DNA from: Butyrivibrio sp. LB2008 | GTDB lineage: Bacteria; Bacillota; Clostridia; Lachnospirales; Lachnospiraceae | Assembly: GCF_000621565.1 (NCBI RefSeq) | Contig: NZ_JHXZ01000013.1 | Span: 1 to 64,000, forward strand | DNA: 64,000 nucleotides | Direction: 5' to 3' | Shown: positions 15,685 through 24,395 of the stretch, in pieces | Position numbering within the stretch: position 1 is the first letter of the stretch | Layout: each line of letters opens with the position of its first letter | Translations under genes and position numbers: made by a program | The notes under the pieces: generated by a model | The model's database searches: none | What the model saw: only the letters and a program-made list of their open reading frames with translations | Told to the model about the DNA's origin: nothing

Positions 15685-18168
15685 ATGCGTATTATTAATA
15701 TTATAGAAAACACTGCAGGTAAGAATGACTGCATACCGGAGCATGGACTGTGCTTCTACGTAGAGACTAAGAAACATAAGATTCTCGTGGATACCGGAGC
15801 ATCCGGACTCCTTGTAGAGAATGCCAATCAACTTGGTATAGACTTGAGCGAGGTGGATACTGTTGTGATCACGCACGGACATTACGATCACGGTGGCGGA
15901 ATCCTTTCATTTGCGGATTTAAATGATACCGCAACCATATATATAAATGAGCATGCTTTTCAGAAGTTCTATTCAACATCGCGTGGACGAAGACCCAGAT
16001 ATATCGGTCTTAGCAGGAAGGTAAAAGATCTTCCTCAATTGGAGATTCTTGAGGACGGAGTAACCAAAATTGACGATGAATTAACTATTTTTTCCGATAT
16101 TGGTGATAGATATGAGAATCCGCAGACGAACAGTACTCTTTTTATAAAAGACGGCGGAGAGCTTGTAGAAGATGACTTTAGGCATGAACAGTGCCTTGTT
16201 GTTTCCTGCGAGGGCAAAAAAATATTATTTTCGGGCTGTGCACATCACGATATTCAGAATATAATGGATAAGTATCTGTCTATTTTCAAGAGTGACCCTA
16301 CAGCTGTAATAAGCGGTTTCCATACACAAAGGGATGGGGGATATTCCAATGAAGACATTATGGAGCTTCGGGATATTGCCAAAGACCTTGTGAAGTTCAG
16401 GACTGTTTTTTACACATGTCACTGTACGGGAGTTGAACCGTTTGAAGAGCTTAAAAAGCTTATGAAGAACAGGATCCAGTATGTGCATTGCGGTGATGAA
16501 GTAAGAATTCCCAAGCTTAAGAGCGAAAGGGAAAATGATATCAAGGATGATTTTGATAATGATATCGACCGCGATGACGATATGAGTTCATCAAGAACCA
16601 AGGTTACCAGAGCGTCAAGGCGTAAGCTTTCTCATGACGAAGAAGATATGGATGATATCGATCATGATGACGAGCCTGTAAGCTCAAGAAGCAAGGTTAC
16701 CAGAGCATCAAGGCGTAAGCTTTCTCGTGACGAAGAAGATATGGATGATATCGATCATGATGATGAGCCTGTAAGCTCAAGAACCAAGGTTACCAGAGCA
16801 TCAAGGCGTAAGCTTAGCCGCGACGAAGAAGATATGGATGATGATGACGATCACGAAGACGATGAGCCTATAAGCACCAGATCAAGGATAACCAGAGCGA
16901 TAAAGCGCAAGCTAAATCTTGGTGATGAAGAAGATATGGATGATGATGACGATCATGATGACGATGAGCCTGTAAGCCCCAGATCCAAGGTTGCCAGATC
17001 GTCAAGGCGTAAGCTAAGTCGCGACGAAGATGATATGGATGATGATATCGATCATGATGATGACGAGCCTGTAAGTCCAAGATCCAAGGTTACCAGATCG
17101 TCAAGGCGCAAGCTAAGTCGCGACGAAGATGATATGGACGATGATAATGATCATGATGATGACGAGCCTGTAAGTCCGAGGTCCAAGGTTACCAGAGCGT
17201 CAAGGCGTAAGCTTAGCCGTGACGAAGAGGATATGGATATGGACGATGATATCGATCATGATGATGACGAGCCTGTAAGTCCGAGGTCCAAGGTTACCAG
17301 ATCGTCAAGACGTAAGCTTGCTCGTGATGAAGAAGATATGGATGATGATATCGATCATGACGAAGACGATGATATGATGAGCTCAAGATCCAAGACTGCA
17401 AGGTCATCCAGACGTAAAGATGAGCCGGAGGCAAGGCCCAGAGAGCGCGCAACCTCAAGGGCAAAAGAAGCGGTGGAAGCAAGGCCGAGAGAAAAAGTAG
17501 TTTCAAGGGCAAAAGAAGCGGTGGTTTCAAAGCCTAAAGAGAGTCCGGCATCAAAATCCAAAGATGCTGCTGTTACAAAGTTGAAAGAGACGGTGACTTC
17601 AAAGATGAAAGATACAACACCTGAAGAGCCCAAGGATACAGCTCCTGCAATGAATGATGGTAAAGTAATTGTAAGAGCTGAAGATACTGTCAGGGCAAAA
17701 TATAGAAAAATTACAGAAACTCTTATAAAGAGAAATTTGTCATTTACAGCAATGGAAAGCTGCACATCGGGTCTGATAGCTTCGTTTATATCAGATACCG
17801 AGGGAGCTTCTGCTGTTATGAAAGGGTCTTATATTACTTACAGTAATGAGGCCAAGATCCTTCATGGAGTACCGAAGGAGACTATCGATAAATATGGAGT
17901 ATACTCCTATGAAACCGCGGAAGATATGGCGTTTTCAGCAGGAGCTATTTATGAAGCCGATGTATCCGTAGGAGTAACCGGAACAATGGGTAATCCTGAT
18001 CCGGCAAATGATGACAGTGTTCCCGGAGAGGTTTATTTCGCCATTGCATCCAAATACGGAAACAAGAGCTATCATGCCAATATACCGCCTAAACATTCAA
18101 GATATGAATATAAGCTTGCTGTCGCAGAACTTGTTGCGGACAAGTTGATGGAAATTTTAGGTAAATAA
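15685..18168 (+). CDS. Fusion: metallo-beta-lactamase-fold hydrolase, charged tandem repeats, CinA-type amidase
   Basis: The 827-residue protein has three parts. Residues 1-275 are a metallo-beta-lactamase-fold domain of the COG1237 type (ENTAG start; metal motif H64-G-H66-Y-D68-H69; later SGCAHHDIQN and GFHTQRDGGYS). Residues about 295-578 are nine tandem units of 29-34 residues alternating an acidic block (DEEDMDDDIDHDDDEP) with a basic block (SKVTRASRRKLSR), followed to about 660 by a Lys/Glu/Ala/Ser-rich stretch. Residues about 668-827 are CinA_C, the nicotinamide-nucleotide amidase domain (MESCTSGLIASF, GASAVMKGSYITYSNEAK, GVTGTMGNPDP), which in CinA deamidates NMN to nicotinate mononucleotide. 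ATG 15685 is chosen because AAGGAG lies 8 nt upstream; ATG 15679 would leave 2. The catalytic motifs look intact at both ends. Combined function is unknown. Confidence 0.85.
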   Translation: MRIINIIENTAGKNDCIPEHGLCFYVETKKHKILVDTGASGLLVENANQLGIDLSEVDTVVITHGHYDHGGGILSFADLNDTATIYINEHAFQKFYSTSRGRRPRYIGLSRKVKDLPQLEILEDGVTKIDDELTIFSDIGDRYENPQTNSTLFIKDGGELVEDDFRHEQCLVVSCEGKKILFSGCAHHDIQNIMDKYLSIFKSDPTAVISGFHTQRDGGYSNEDIMELRDIAKDLVKFRTVFYTCHCTGVEPFEELKKLMKNRIQYVHCGDEVRIPKLKSERENDIKDDFDNDIDRDDDMSSSRTKVTRASRRKLSHDEEDMDDIDHDDEPVSSRSKVTRASRRKLSRDEEDMDDIDHDDEPVSSRTKVTRASRRKLSRDEEDMDDDDDHEDDEPISTRSRITRAIKRKLNLGDEEDMDDDDDHDDDEPVSPRSKVARSSRRKLSRDEDDMDDDIDHDDDEPVSPRSKVTRSSRRKLSRDEDDMDDDNDHDDDEPVSPRSKVTRASRRKLSRDEEDMDMDDDIDHDDDEPVSPRSKVTRSSRRKLARDEEDMDDDIDHDEDDDMMSSRSKTARSSRRKDEPEARPRERATSRAKEAVEARPREKVVSRAKEAVVSKPKESPASKSKDAAVTKLKETVTSKMKDTTPEEPKDTAPAMNDGKVIVRAEDTVRAKYRKITETLIKRNLSFTAMESCTSGLIASFISDTEGASAVMKGSYITYSNEAKILHGVPKETIDKYGVYSYETAEDMAFSAGAIYEADVSVGVTGTMGNPDPANDDSVPGEVYFAIASKYGNKSYHANIPPKHSRYEYKLAVAELVADKLMEILGK
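16570..17420 (+). repeat. In-frame tandem repeat inside the MBL-CinA fusion
   Basis: About nine units of roughly 87-102 bp encode alternating acidic and basic blocks. Adjacent units share long DNA stretches such as AAGCTTAGCCGYGACGAAGA, so expansion is fairly recent. All length changes are multiples of three. The repeat is prone to assembly error. Confidence 0.85.
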
Positions 18169-18190
18169 TTCACGGAGGGATTCTTAAAAA

Positions 18191-20602
18191 ATGCAAAAAT
18201 GGGCAAGACTTTTATATCAGCCGGCACTTCCGCTTAACGGAAAAGTGCCTGTTACGGGAAGCGAGGAACATATCAGTATTTCCAAAAGAGCTGCGGATGA
18301 AAGTGTTGTTCTTTTAAAGAACAATGGGCTGTTGCCTCTAAAAAACGTTGAGAAGGTATCTTTACTCGGAAAAGCATCATATGAGTATGTAAAAGGTGGA
18401 GGAGGATCCGGAGACGTATACTGCGAATATACAAGATCATTGTATGATGGACTTAAACTTCGCGGGGTAAAGGTCTACGAGCCTATTATTGAGTATTACA
18501 AGGAAGAGCTTGATAAGCAGTATAAGAGGGGATGCGTTCCCGGAATGACCAAGGAGCCTACGGTTCCTTCAGTTATTCTTAAGAATGCGACAAGATTCTC
18601 AGAAACTGCTATTGTCGTTATTAACAGATTTTCAGGCGAAGGATGGGACAGAAGTGATATAGACGGAGATATTGAATCGTTTAATCCCTGGCCTGCCGGC
18701 GTTAAGATGACGACTTTATCGAAAGTTATCTTCCCGGATGGAGATTTTTATCTATCATTCGAAGAAAAAGAATTGATCCAGAACGCATGTGATATCTTTG
18801 AAAAGGTTATTGTTGTTCTTAATATTGGTGGTGTTATGGACTGCCGCTGGATTGAGGGCAATGACAGGATTGATGCGGCTGTCTATATGGGACAAGGCGG
18901 AATGGAAGGAGGACTTGCGGCAGCAGATGTAATCCTTGGAAACATTTGTCCTTCGGGAAGGCTTGCAGATACTTTTGCGGGAACTCTTGAGGATTATCCG
19001 TCGACAAAAGGGTATCATGACTCTTTTGACTATGTGGACTACACAGAAGATATCTATGTTGGTTACAGATATTTTGAGACTATGGAGGGAGCATCCGACA
19101 GGGTTATCTATCCTTTCGGATACGGACTTTCATATACAACCTTTGATATAGAGGTTTTGGGAGCTGTCAAAAAAGATGATACTATCATTTTCAATGTGAA
19201 AGTTACCAATACAGGTAAAGTAGCGGGAAAAGAAGTAGTGCAGCTTTATGTTTCCGCTCCTGCAGGCAAACTTTTGAAACCTAAAAAGAGCCTCGTGGAC
19301 TTTGAGAAGACCAAAGAACTTCAGCCCGGCGAGGAACAGCTTATCAATCTTAAGATCACAGAGTATGGCCTTTCATCTTATGACGATCTCGGAAAGTTTA
19401 GCGATGCTTCTTATGTTCTTGAAAAAGGTAAGTATGAATTTTATCTTGGAAGCAATGTAAGAGATGCGGCAAAAATATCTTTCTTCTGGGAGAATTTTGT
19501 AGATAAGGTTGTATGTACACTCAGCCATAAGGCAGTTCCGGTTGCGCTTAAAAAGAGACTTTTGGGTGACGGAACATACGAAGAGCTTCCGCTTGGCGAG
19601 AAGCCCGATAAGAATGAGAGCGTAATAGAGAAGATGGAGCCCGGTACTGAAGAGGCTCTTGCTCCCACTGAAAAAGGACTTAAAAGACATTATTATACAA
19701 TGCCTTTGATAGAAGGCGCAAAGATGTTATCTGATGTTGCTGAGGGCAAAGTAAGCCTTGATGAGTTTATGGAGCAGCTTTCTCTAAATGATATGATAGA
19801 GCTCCTTGGAGGGCAACCTAACACAGGTGTTGCCAATGTATTTGGATTTGGTAACATGGGTGAATATGGTATCCCGAATGCGATGACTGCTGACGGACCT
19901 GCAGGTGTTCGTATCATGCCTGAGACGGGTATCAGGACTACAGCATTCCCTTGTGCTACATCTATTGCGTGCACATGGAATAAAGAGATTGCGGAAGAAG
20001 TAGGAAGAGCAGGCGGAGAGGAACTTAAAGAGAATAACCTTTGCGTATGGCTTACACCTGCGATTAATATACACAGAAATCCCATGTGCGGAAGAAATTT
20101 CGAATACTATTCGGAAGATCCTTATCTTACAGGTAAGATGGCAGCGGCTATGGTTCGCGGAATCCAGAAGAACAAAGTCGGTGCTTGCGTAAAGCATTTT
20201 GCATGTAATAACAAAGAAATCAACAGAAAGCACTGCGATTCAAGAGTATCAGAGAGAGCGCTCAGAGAGATTTATTTAAAGCCTTTTGAGATGATCGTAA
20301 AAGAGGAAGAGCCGTATACTATCATGTCTTCATACAATGTAGTTAACGGCGAAAGAGCATCCGAGTGCAGAGATCTCATAACAGGAATTCTTCGCGAAGA
20401 GTGGGGATATACCGGACTTGTAATGTCTGACTGGTGGACAAGAGGAGAGCACTATAAAGAAATCAATGCAGGTAATGATCTTAAGATGGCAACAGGATTC
20501 CCTGAGAGGGTAAAAGAAGCACTTGAGCTTGGTGCCGTGAATGAAGAAAACATTCGGATCAGTGCCAAGAGAGTCTTGAAGACATTGCTCAAATTTGATT
20601 AA
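18191..20602 (+). CDS. Beta-glucosidase, GH3, with permuted domain order
   Basis: The 803-residue glycosidase has no signal peptide and probably acts on imported cello- or beta-gluco-oligosaccharides. Domains are in reversed order for GH3: the C-terminal alpha/beta domain comes first (about 30-300, AADESVVLLKNNGLLPL), then a fibronectin III-like domain (about 325-420, VTNTGKVAGKEVVQLYV), then the barrel domain (about 520-800, with DGPAGVRIMP, VKHFACNNKE and the nucleophile Asp747 in VMSDWW). The same order is known from Butyrivibrio fibrisolvens BglA and Ruminococcus albus enzymes. It begins 22 bp after the MBL-CinA gene behind GGAGGG, so the two are probably co-transcribed. A hairpin follows its stop. 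Confidence 0.9.
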   Translation: MQKWARLLYQPALPLNGKVPVTGSEEHISISKRAADESVVLLKNNGLLPLKNVEKVSLLGKASYEYVKGGGGSGDVYCEYTRSLYDGLKLRGVKVYEPIIEYYKEELDKQYKRGCVPGMTKEPTVPSVILKNATRFSETAIVVINRFSGEGWDRSDIDGDIESFNPWPAGVKMTTLSKVIFPDGDFYLSFEEKELIQNACDIFEKVIVVLNIGGVMDCRWIEGNDRIDAAVYMGQGGMEGGLAAADVILGNICPSGRLADTFAGTLEDYPSTKGYHDSFDYVDYTEDIYVGYRYFETMEGASDRVIYPFGYGLSYTTFDIEVLGAVKKDDTIIFNVKVTNTGKVAGKEVVQLYVSAPAGKLLKPKKSLVDFEKTKELQPGEEQLINLKITEYGLSSYDDLGKFSDASYVLEKGKYEFYLGSNVRDAAKISFFWENFVDKVVCTLSHKAVPVALKKRLLGDGTYEELPLGEKPDKNESVIEKMEPGTEEALAPTEKGLKRHYYTMPLIEGAKMLSDVAEGKVSLDEFMEQLSLNDMIELLGGQPNTGVANVFGFGNMGEYGIPNAMTADGPAGVRIMPETGIRTTAFPCATSIACTWNKEIAEEVGRAGGEELKENNLCVWLTPAINIHRNPMCGRNFEYYSEDPYLTGKMAAAMVRGIQKNKVGACVKHFACNNKEINRKHCDSRVSERALREIYLKPFEMIVKEEEPYTIMSSYNVVNGERASECRDLITGILREEWGYTGLVMSDWWTRGEHYKEINAGNDLKMATGFPERVKEALELGAVNEENIRISAKRVLKTLLKFD

Positions 20603-20644
20603 GAGATTTGATCAAAAAATCATGTGAATATCAATAGAATTAGA

Positions 20645-20678
20645 AAGGGACTAAAGAGCATGACCTCTTTAGTCCCTT
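20645..20678 (+). terminator. Hairpin after the GH3 gene
   Basis: AAGGGACTAAAGAG pairs perfectly over 14 bp with CTCTTTAGTCCCTT across a 6-nt loop. The T-tract is weak, but position and strength suit a terminator. Confidence 0.6.
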
Positions 20679-21025
20679 GATCTATGTAATGGCATTACAT
20701 GTTGCCATGCCGGCAAACAATGAACATAGGTGTCTTATTTGGTTGTTATGAGTAATATCATTTTTTTGTAGGCATGAAAAATTTTTGGGGTAAAGCGCTA
20801 ACTTTTTTACGTATTTTTTGAAATGTAATCGTCAACAAGCCTTAAGTGTCGGAACTATTGCAGAAGATAGTAAAATGGAGTAAAACTTTTCTCTCTTTTA
20901 TAAAATCCATTCGCTGAATTCTCCAATAACTTCAAACACTATTAAATTGGCGGTTGCATTTATTTATATTTCACATGTAATGCTCTTTTTTTATATATAA
21001 AATCTTTATATGAAGTAAGATTGTT
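20679..21025. other. Intergenic gap with no recognised feature
   Basis: AT-rich DNA between convergent genes. I see no credible ORF, RNA gene or repeat in it. Confidence 0.4.
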
Positions 21026-21652
21026 TTAGGTTCTTGATTTTATATATTTAAGCAGCTCGTCTTGATTTATGATCCTCATGTGCTCAACTTTTTTATCATC
21101 ATCAAAGATGAATCTTATGCAGATATCATCAATATTGTAGCTGAGGTAATATGAATCGTCTTCAGCTGCTTCGGTATTTGGTTCGCCATATGCAAGAAGG
21201 ACTTCTTTTTCTGTGCTTCCTATGCCGATACCACGTGATGTTTTTACTTTATCGTCGTAGATTGATATGGCACCGGGGATGAATTCGTTATCATCTGTTT
21301 TATATGGCGAAAATTTGATATATGCCGAGTCTGTTCCATATATGTAACACAGATCGGAGCCTGTATATGGTGAAGGAGCTTCACGGTCCGGTGTTCCGAG
21401 TGTGTTTAGGGTTGTTTGAACATCGTTGTGAATCGAGATTATCTTTCCTTCGTATTCAACGGAATCATCGGCCAGAGTAGCATAGTTGATGATAGTTGCT
21501 TCAACAGAGGTGCTATCTGAAAATACGCCGATTGATGGGATAGTAGCGTCTTCTGTAACCGCCAGTACATCCGGGTTTTTAATTCCGCATCCGATAAGTG
21601 TCGGCATCAAAGCTGATGCAATTAGTGTTGTAACAGTTTTTCTTGTTCTCAT
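21026..21652 (-). CDS. Lipoprotein, paralogue 1 of 3
   Basis: This 208-residue predicted lipoprotein has a signal peptide ending in the lipobox LIGC (residues 18-21). The mature part contains YEGKIISIHNDVQTTLNTLG and a C-terminal core with GIGIGSTEKEVLLAYGEPNT, after which two beta strands follow. The same core recurs in the two lipoprotein genes downstream on the chromosome (21942 and 22692), so the three arose by tandem duplication. The GxGxxxxEVLxAYG layout resembles SmpA/BLIP-like lipoproteins, but I would not assign a function. Confidence 0.75.
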   Translation of the reverse strand: MRTRKTVTTLIASALMPTLIGCGIKNPDVLAVTEDATIPSIGVFSDSTSVEATIINYATLADDSVEYEGKIISIHNDVQTTLNTLGTPDREAPSPYTGSDLCYIYGTDSAYIKFSPYKTDDNEFIPGAISIYDDKVKTSRGIGIGSTEKEVLLAYGEPNTEAAEDDSYYLSYNIDDICIRFIFDDDKKVEHMRIINQDELLKYIKSRT

Positions 21653-21782
21653 TTACTTTCCTCCTATAAGTTTGTTCCTCGGGTTATGAAAGGGTTCTCG
21701 TTATAGCTTTGCAAGTAAATATAAAAAAACTAAAGAAATCTTTTTACAATCGTCCGGTCATATATTTCTTATATATTCAAAA

Positions 21783-21898
21783 GTGGCATCTGCTATTTAA
21801 TGTTTGCTTCAGTTACGGTTTCTTTTTCAAGTTATGGAGTGACATCGGAGGTGGTGGTGTCACAGCCTGTATAGTGTATGTGTAATAGCAGATGCCGG
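21783..21898 (-). other. Intergenic structured region between lipoprotein genes
   Basis: GGCATCTGCTATT and AATAGCAGATGCC form 13-bp arms about 85 bp apart. A smaller GTGACA/TGTCAC stem lies between them. On the minus strand the distal arm is followed by a short T-rich stretch, so it may terminate transcription from the 21942 gene. Confidence 0.45.
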
Positions 21899-21941
21899 TA
21901 AATTGGCAGTTTATTGGCCTGTGCCGGTAAAGAGTTTAAAA

Positions 21942-22625
21942 TCAGCTCCACGAGAACTTATCATGGCTATCGTCGTTCATGTAAGAAATCGATGATACTG
22001 ATCCGTCTGACGGGTTTGTAAAGAAAGAGATTGTATAATCACCAAGGTCATAAATAAGTTCTTCGCCGAACTGTGCAATCATTTCTTCCTTAGTAAGTTC
22101 TTTTCCGTCAGGACCTGTTGCTAAAGGTTGCGCAACATTTGGCTCTCCGTAAGCTTTTATAACTTCATCACGTGAGCTTCCAACGTTGATATTACGCTTG
22201 GTATAGATACCCGAATAATTAATTGTGATAGAAAAAGGGTATTCTATTTCATCTTTTTTCAGAGTTTCAAGAGTCACTGAGTGATCCTTGGAAGTGTAAA
22301 AAGATTGAATATCATAAGTTTCCGGTTTGGAATAATCAAATGCATTTATTAAAGCATTAAGGTCATCCATTACAGATATGATTTTTCCGTTATATTGAAA
22401 TTGGTCGTCCTGCAATGCTGAATTATCTATAGCAGATGCGGAATCAGATGCTTCGGAATCCGAATTTTCTATCGAAGCGGCTTCTACGGGCTCATCAGAG
22501 ATTGCTTCTGCAAGAGGAATTTCGCTGCTAGCTTCAGCTGCTTCTGATGTCGAACCTGCGCATCCAACAAGTGAGAGTACTATTGCAGATGCCATAAGGA
22601 GCACGATTGCTTTTTTGTTCTTCAT
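21942..22625 (-). CDS. Lipoprotein, paralogue 2 of 3
   Basis: The 227-residue lipoprotein has the signal ending LVGC (residues 19-22). A low-complexity Glu/Ser/Ala linker (about 25-75) is followed by the shared core: FQYNGKIISVMDDLNALINA, then RNINVGSSRDEVIKAYGEPN and a C-terminal strand segment (YDLGDYTISFF). GGAGG-like sites lie upstream. The linker may span the cell wall. The function is unknown. Confidence 0.78.
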   Translation of the reverse strand: MKNKKAIVLLMASAIVLSLVGCAGSTSEAAEASSEIPLAEAISDEPVEAASIENSDSEASDSASAIDNSALQDDQFQYNGKIISVMDDLNALINAFDYSKPETYDIQSFYTSKDHSVTLETLKKDEIEYPFSITINYSGIYTKRNINVGSSRDEVIKAYGEPNVAQPLATGPDGKELTKEEMIAQFGEELIYDLGDYTISFFTNPSDGSVSSISYMNDDSHDKFSWS

Positions 22626-22691
22626 GTCTTTTCCTCCATTGTATGAATGTTGTTTTCCTTTACGTTTTTTATTCCCAATAATTTGAGGCTG

Positions 22692-23285
22692 TTACTGTGC
22701 GTCATTGTTTTCGTAGATTATCGTGATTACTTTACTGTTTCTGTCAAAGTAAAAGTCAATCGAATATTTGCCCAGTTCATATAGGATATCTGTTTCACCG
22801 TCGGATTCAGTCTTTTCACCTGAGTTACCGTATGCTGTGAGGACTTCTTCTTCAGAGCTGCCAATTCCGATTCCTTTAGTTGTTTTTATTTTGTAATCGT
22901 ATACTGAGATGGACTGAACTTTGCCATCTAATGTTGCCAGGTCTATAGTGTCCGGATCGGAACCAAAAACATAAAGCTTATCACTGGAGTTATCACTAAA
23001 AGGTGAGGGCTGTTCTTCGGTCGGTGTGCCGAGGTTTGCTTTAACTGTTTCAAGGTCATCGAGTACGGAAACTGTTTTTCCGTTATATTCAAAAGAAGCA
23101 TCGGATGCATCAGCTGATTTTGTTTCAACAGTAGTGCTTGTTTCATCGGCCGTTTCATTTTCTGTTTCAGAGCTTGTCTCTGTTGCGGCCGGCTCATTGG
23201 CAGGGGCTGATGCTGCATCTCCGCATCCAACAAGTGAGATTATCATGGTTGATGCGAGCAAAAATGTTATTATTCTATTTTTCAT
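22692..23285 (-). CDS. Lipoprotein, paralogue 3 of 3
   Basis: The 197-residue lipoprotein has lipobox LVGC (residues 18-21), a Thr/Glu/Ser-rich linker (about 25-65) and the shared core (FEYNGKTVSVLDDLETVKAN, then KGIGIGSSEEEVLTAYGN). It is the first gene of the minus-strand series. Its upstream region contains strong palindromes (23315-23343) suited to a dimeric repressor. CCTCC complement (GGAGG) precedes the start. Confidence 0.78.
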   Translation of the reverse strand: MKNRIITFLLASTMIISLVGCGDAASAPANEPAATETSSETENETADETSTTVETKSADASDASFEYNGKTVSVLDDLETVKANLGTPTEEQPSPFSDNSSDKLYVFGSDPDTIDLATLDGKVQSISVYDYKIKTTKGIGIGSSEEEVLTAYGNSGEKTESDGETDILYELGKYSIDFYFDRNSKVITIIYENNDAQ

Positions 23286-23314
23286 ATCTTTATTTCCTCC
23301 GAGTCATGTGCTAT

Positions 23315-23343
23315 AATACACGTGTCACGTGTATTAGTAATAC
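23315..23343. promoter_or_regulatory. Overlapping palindromes between divergent lipoprotein genes
   Basis: AATACACGTG and CACGTGTATT form a perfect 10-bp inverted repeat with a single central base (23315-23335). GTATTAGTAATAC (23331-23343) is a second palindrome sharing the edge. This looks like a TetR-type operator controlling the lipoprotein series at 22692; no TetR gene is in the window. Confidence 0.5.
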
Positions 23344-23433
23344 TAGTACACTTATAGCATAATATGAAAACGATGTCAAGCGATCGATTTCAAAATGCAA
23401 ATTATATTTTTTATGTTTCGGAGGAAGAGTAAA

Positions 23434-24087
23434 ATGAACGCTAAATTAGTGAAAAAAGTACTGTCACACATCGCTGTGGCAACAATTGCAGCATCAATGC
23501 TTATGGGATGCAGCGCCGGAGAAGTTGCAAAAGAGACCGGTGTATCGGATATTATTGGAGGAAAAACAGAAGAGACTGCCGATAAAGAAACAGCTTCTGA
23601 GGATACTGGATCTGAAGCAGAAGAAGTTGGCGGAGATGCAAGCCAGTCAAGTGATACGACTGAATATACTGAATATAAAGATGCAAACGGATGGAGTGTT
23701 GAATATCCCTCATCTATGACATGTGCGGCTAACGGAAATGAAGTAGTATTTACTTATTCAGAAAATAAGAATGCTAAGCCCAGCACGCTTACTTTCAAAT
23801 ATGAAGCAGGCAAAAAAGCAAAAGATGTTTCTGATGAGATCCTTAAGAGTCGCGGTGGTGAATATAGTGATAGGGAAGGTTTTATGTATGTAGAAGGTAT
23901 ACCGACATGCTTTATAGATACAGCGCCCAAAGCTGATGGTGATCCATTCATCTCAACATTTATAAGAGATTACAAGGATGGTTATTTCATGATGGAAGTT
24001 TGCGAATATCAAAGCGGTGAAGATATCCCCGATATGCAGACATCCGACATGATGAACCTTGTAATGGGATCCATCAAATTCGAATAA
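23434..24087 (+). CDS. Predicted lipoprotein
   Basis: The 217-residue lipoprotein has signal and lipobox LMGC, an acidic linker (about 35-75) and a globular domain beginning YTEYKDANGWSVEYPSSM. That domain resembles PsbP-like or surface-exposed lipoprotein folds; the assignment is tentative. ATG 23434 is chosen over 23395 because GGAGGAAGAG lies just upstream and the signal peptide starts there. It diverges from the lipoprotein series and is not clearly paralogous to it. A long palindromic element starts 18 bp after the stop. Confidence 0.7.
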   Translation: MNAKLVKKVLSHIAVATIAASMLMGCSAGEVAKETGVSDIIGGKTEETADKETASEDTGSEAEEVGGDASQSSDTTEYTEYKDANGWSVEYPSSMTCAANGNEVVFTYSENKNAKPSTLTFKYEAGKKAKDVSDEILKSRGGEYSDREGFMYVEGIPTCFIDTAPKADGDPFISTFIRDYKDGYFMMEVCEYQSGEDIPDMQTSDMMNLVMGSIKFE

Positions 24088-24105
24088 ACTGCGCAGTGGT
24101 GTGGT

Positions 24106-24328
24106 GCCTTTTGCGTACGCCCTGCCCTAAAGGGATACATTCGGAAATGCGATGTGTACGGCTGCGCGGTGATTTTCATAAATTTACAAAAACAGGAAAT
24201 GCCTCTTTTCACGTTGTTCAGAGAAGTCGGCATTTCCTGTTTTTGTAAATTTTGAAAATCATCCTGCTCGTCCGAAGACATCGCATTTCCGAATGTATCC
24301 CTTTGGGGCAGGGCTGGTTACGAAAAGC
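24106..24328. repeat. Large palindromic intergenic element, second sequence family
   Basis: Arms of about 95 bp pair across a loop near 24215. Matching blocks are GGGATACATTCGGAAATGCG, AAATTTACAAAAACAGGAAA and their complements. It lies between two convergent genes. The sequence is unrelated to the 11007/14132 family. A fragment sharing GTGTACGGCTGCG occurs at about 35620-35655. Confidence 0.75.
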
Positions 24329-24395
24329 GTTACTATCAACTGTACTATCAAATGAACAGTTCAGAAGCGATTATTTTCAGATTGGTATTTTCTAA

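Noticed and set aside
16868..17765. Minus-strand open frames in the MBL-CinA repeat region
   Set aside because: They are shadows of the repeated acidic/basic codons with no ribosome sites or sensible proteins.
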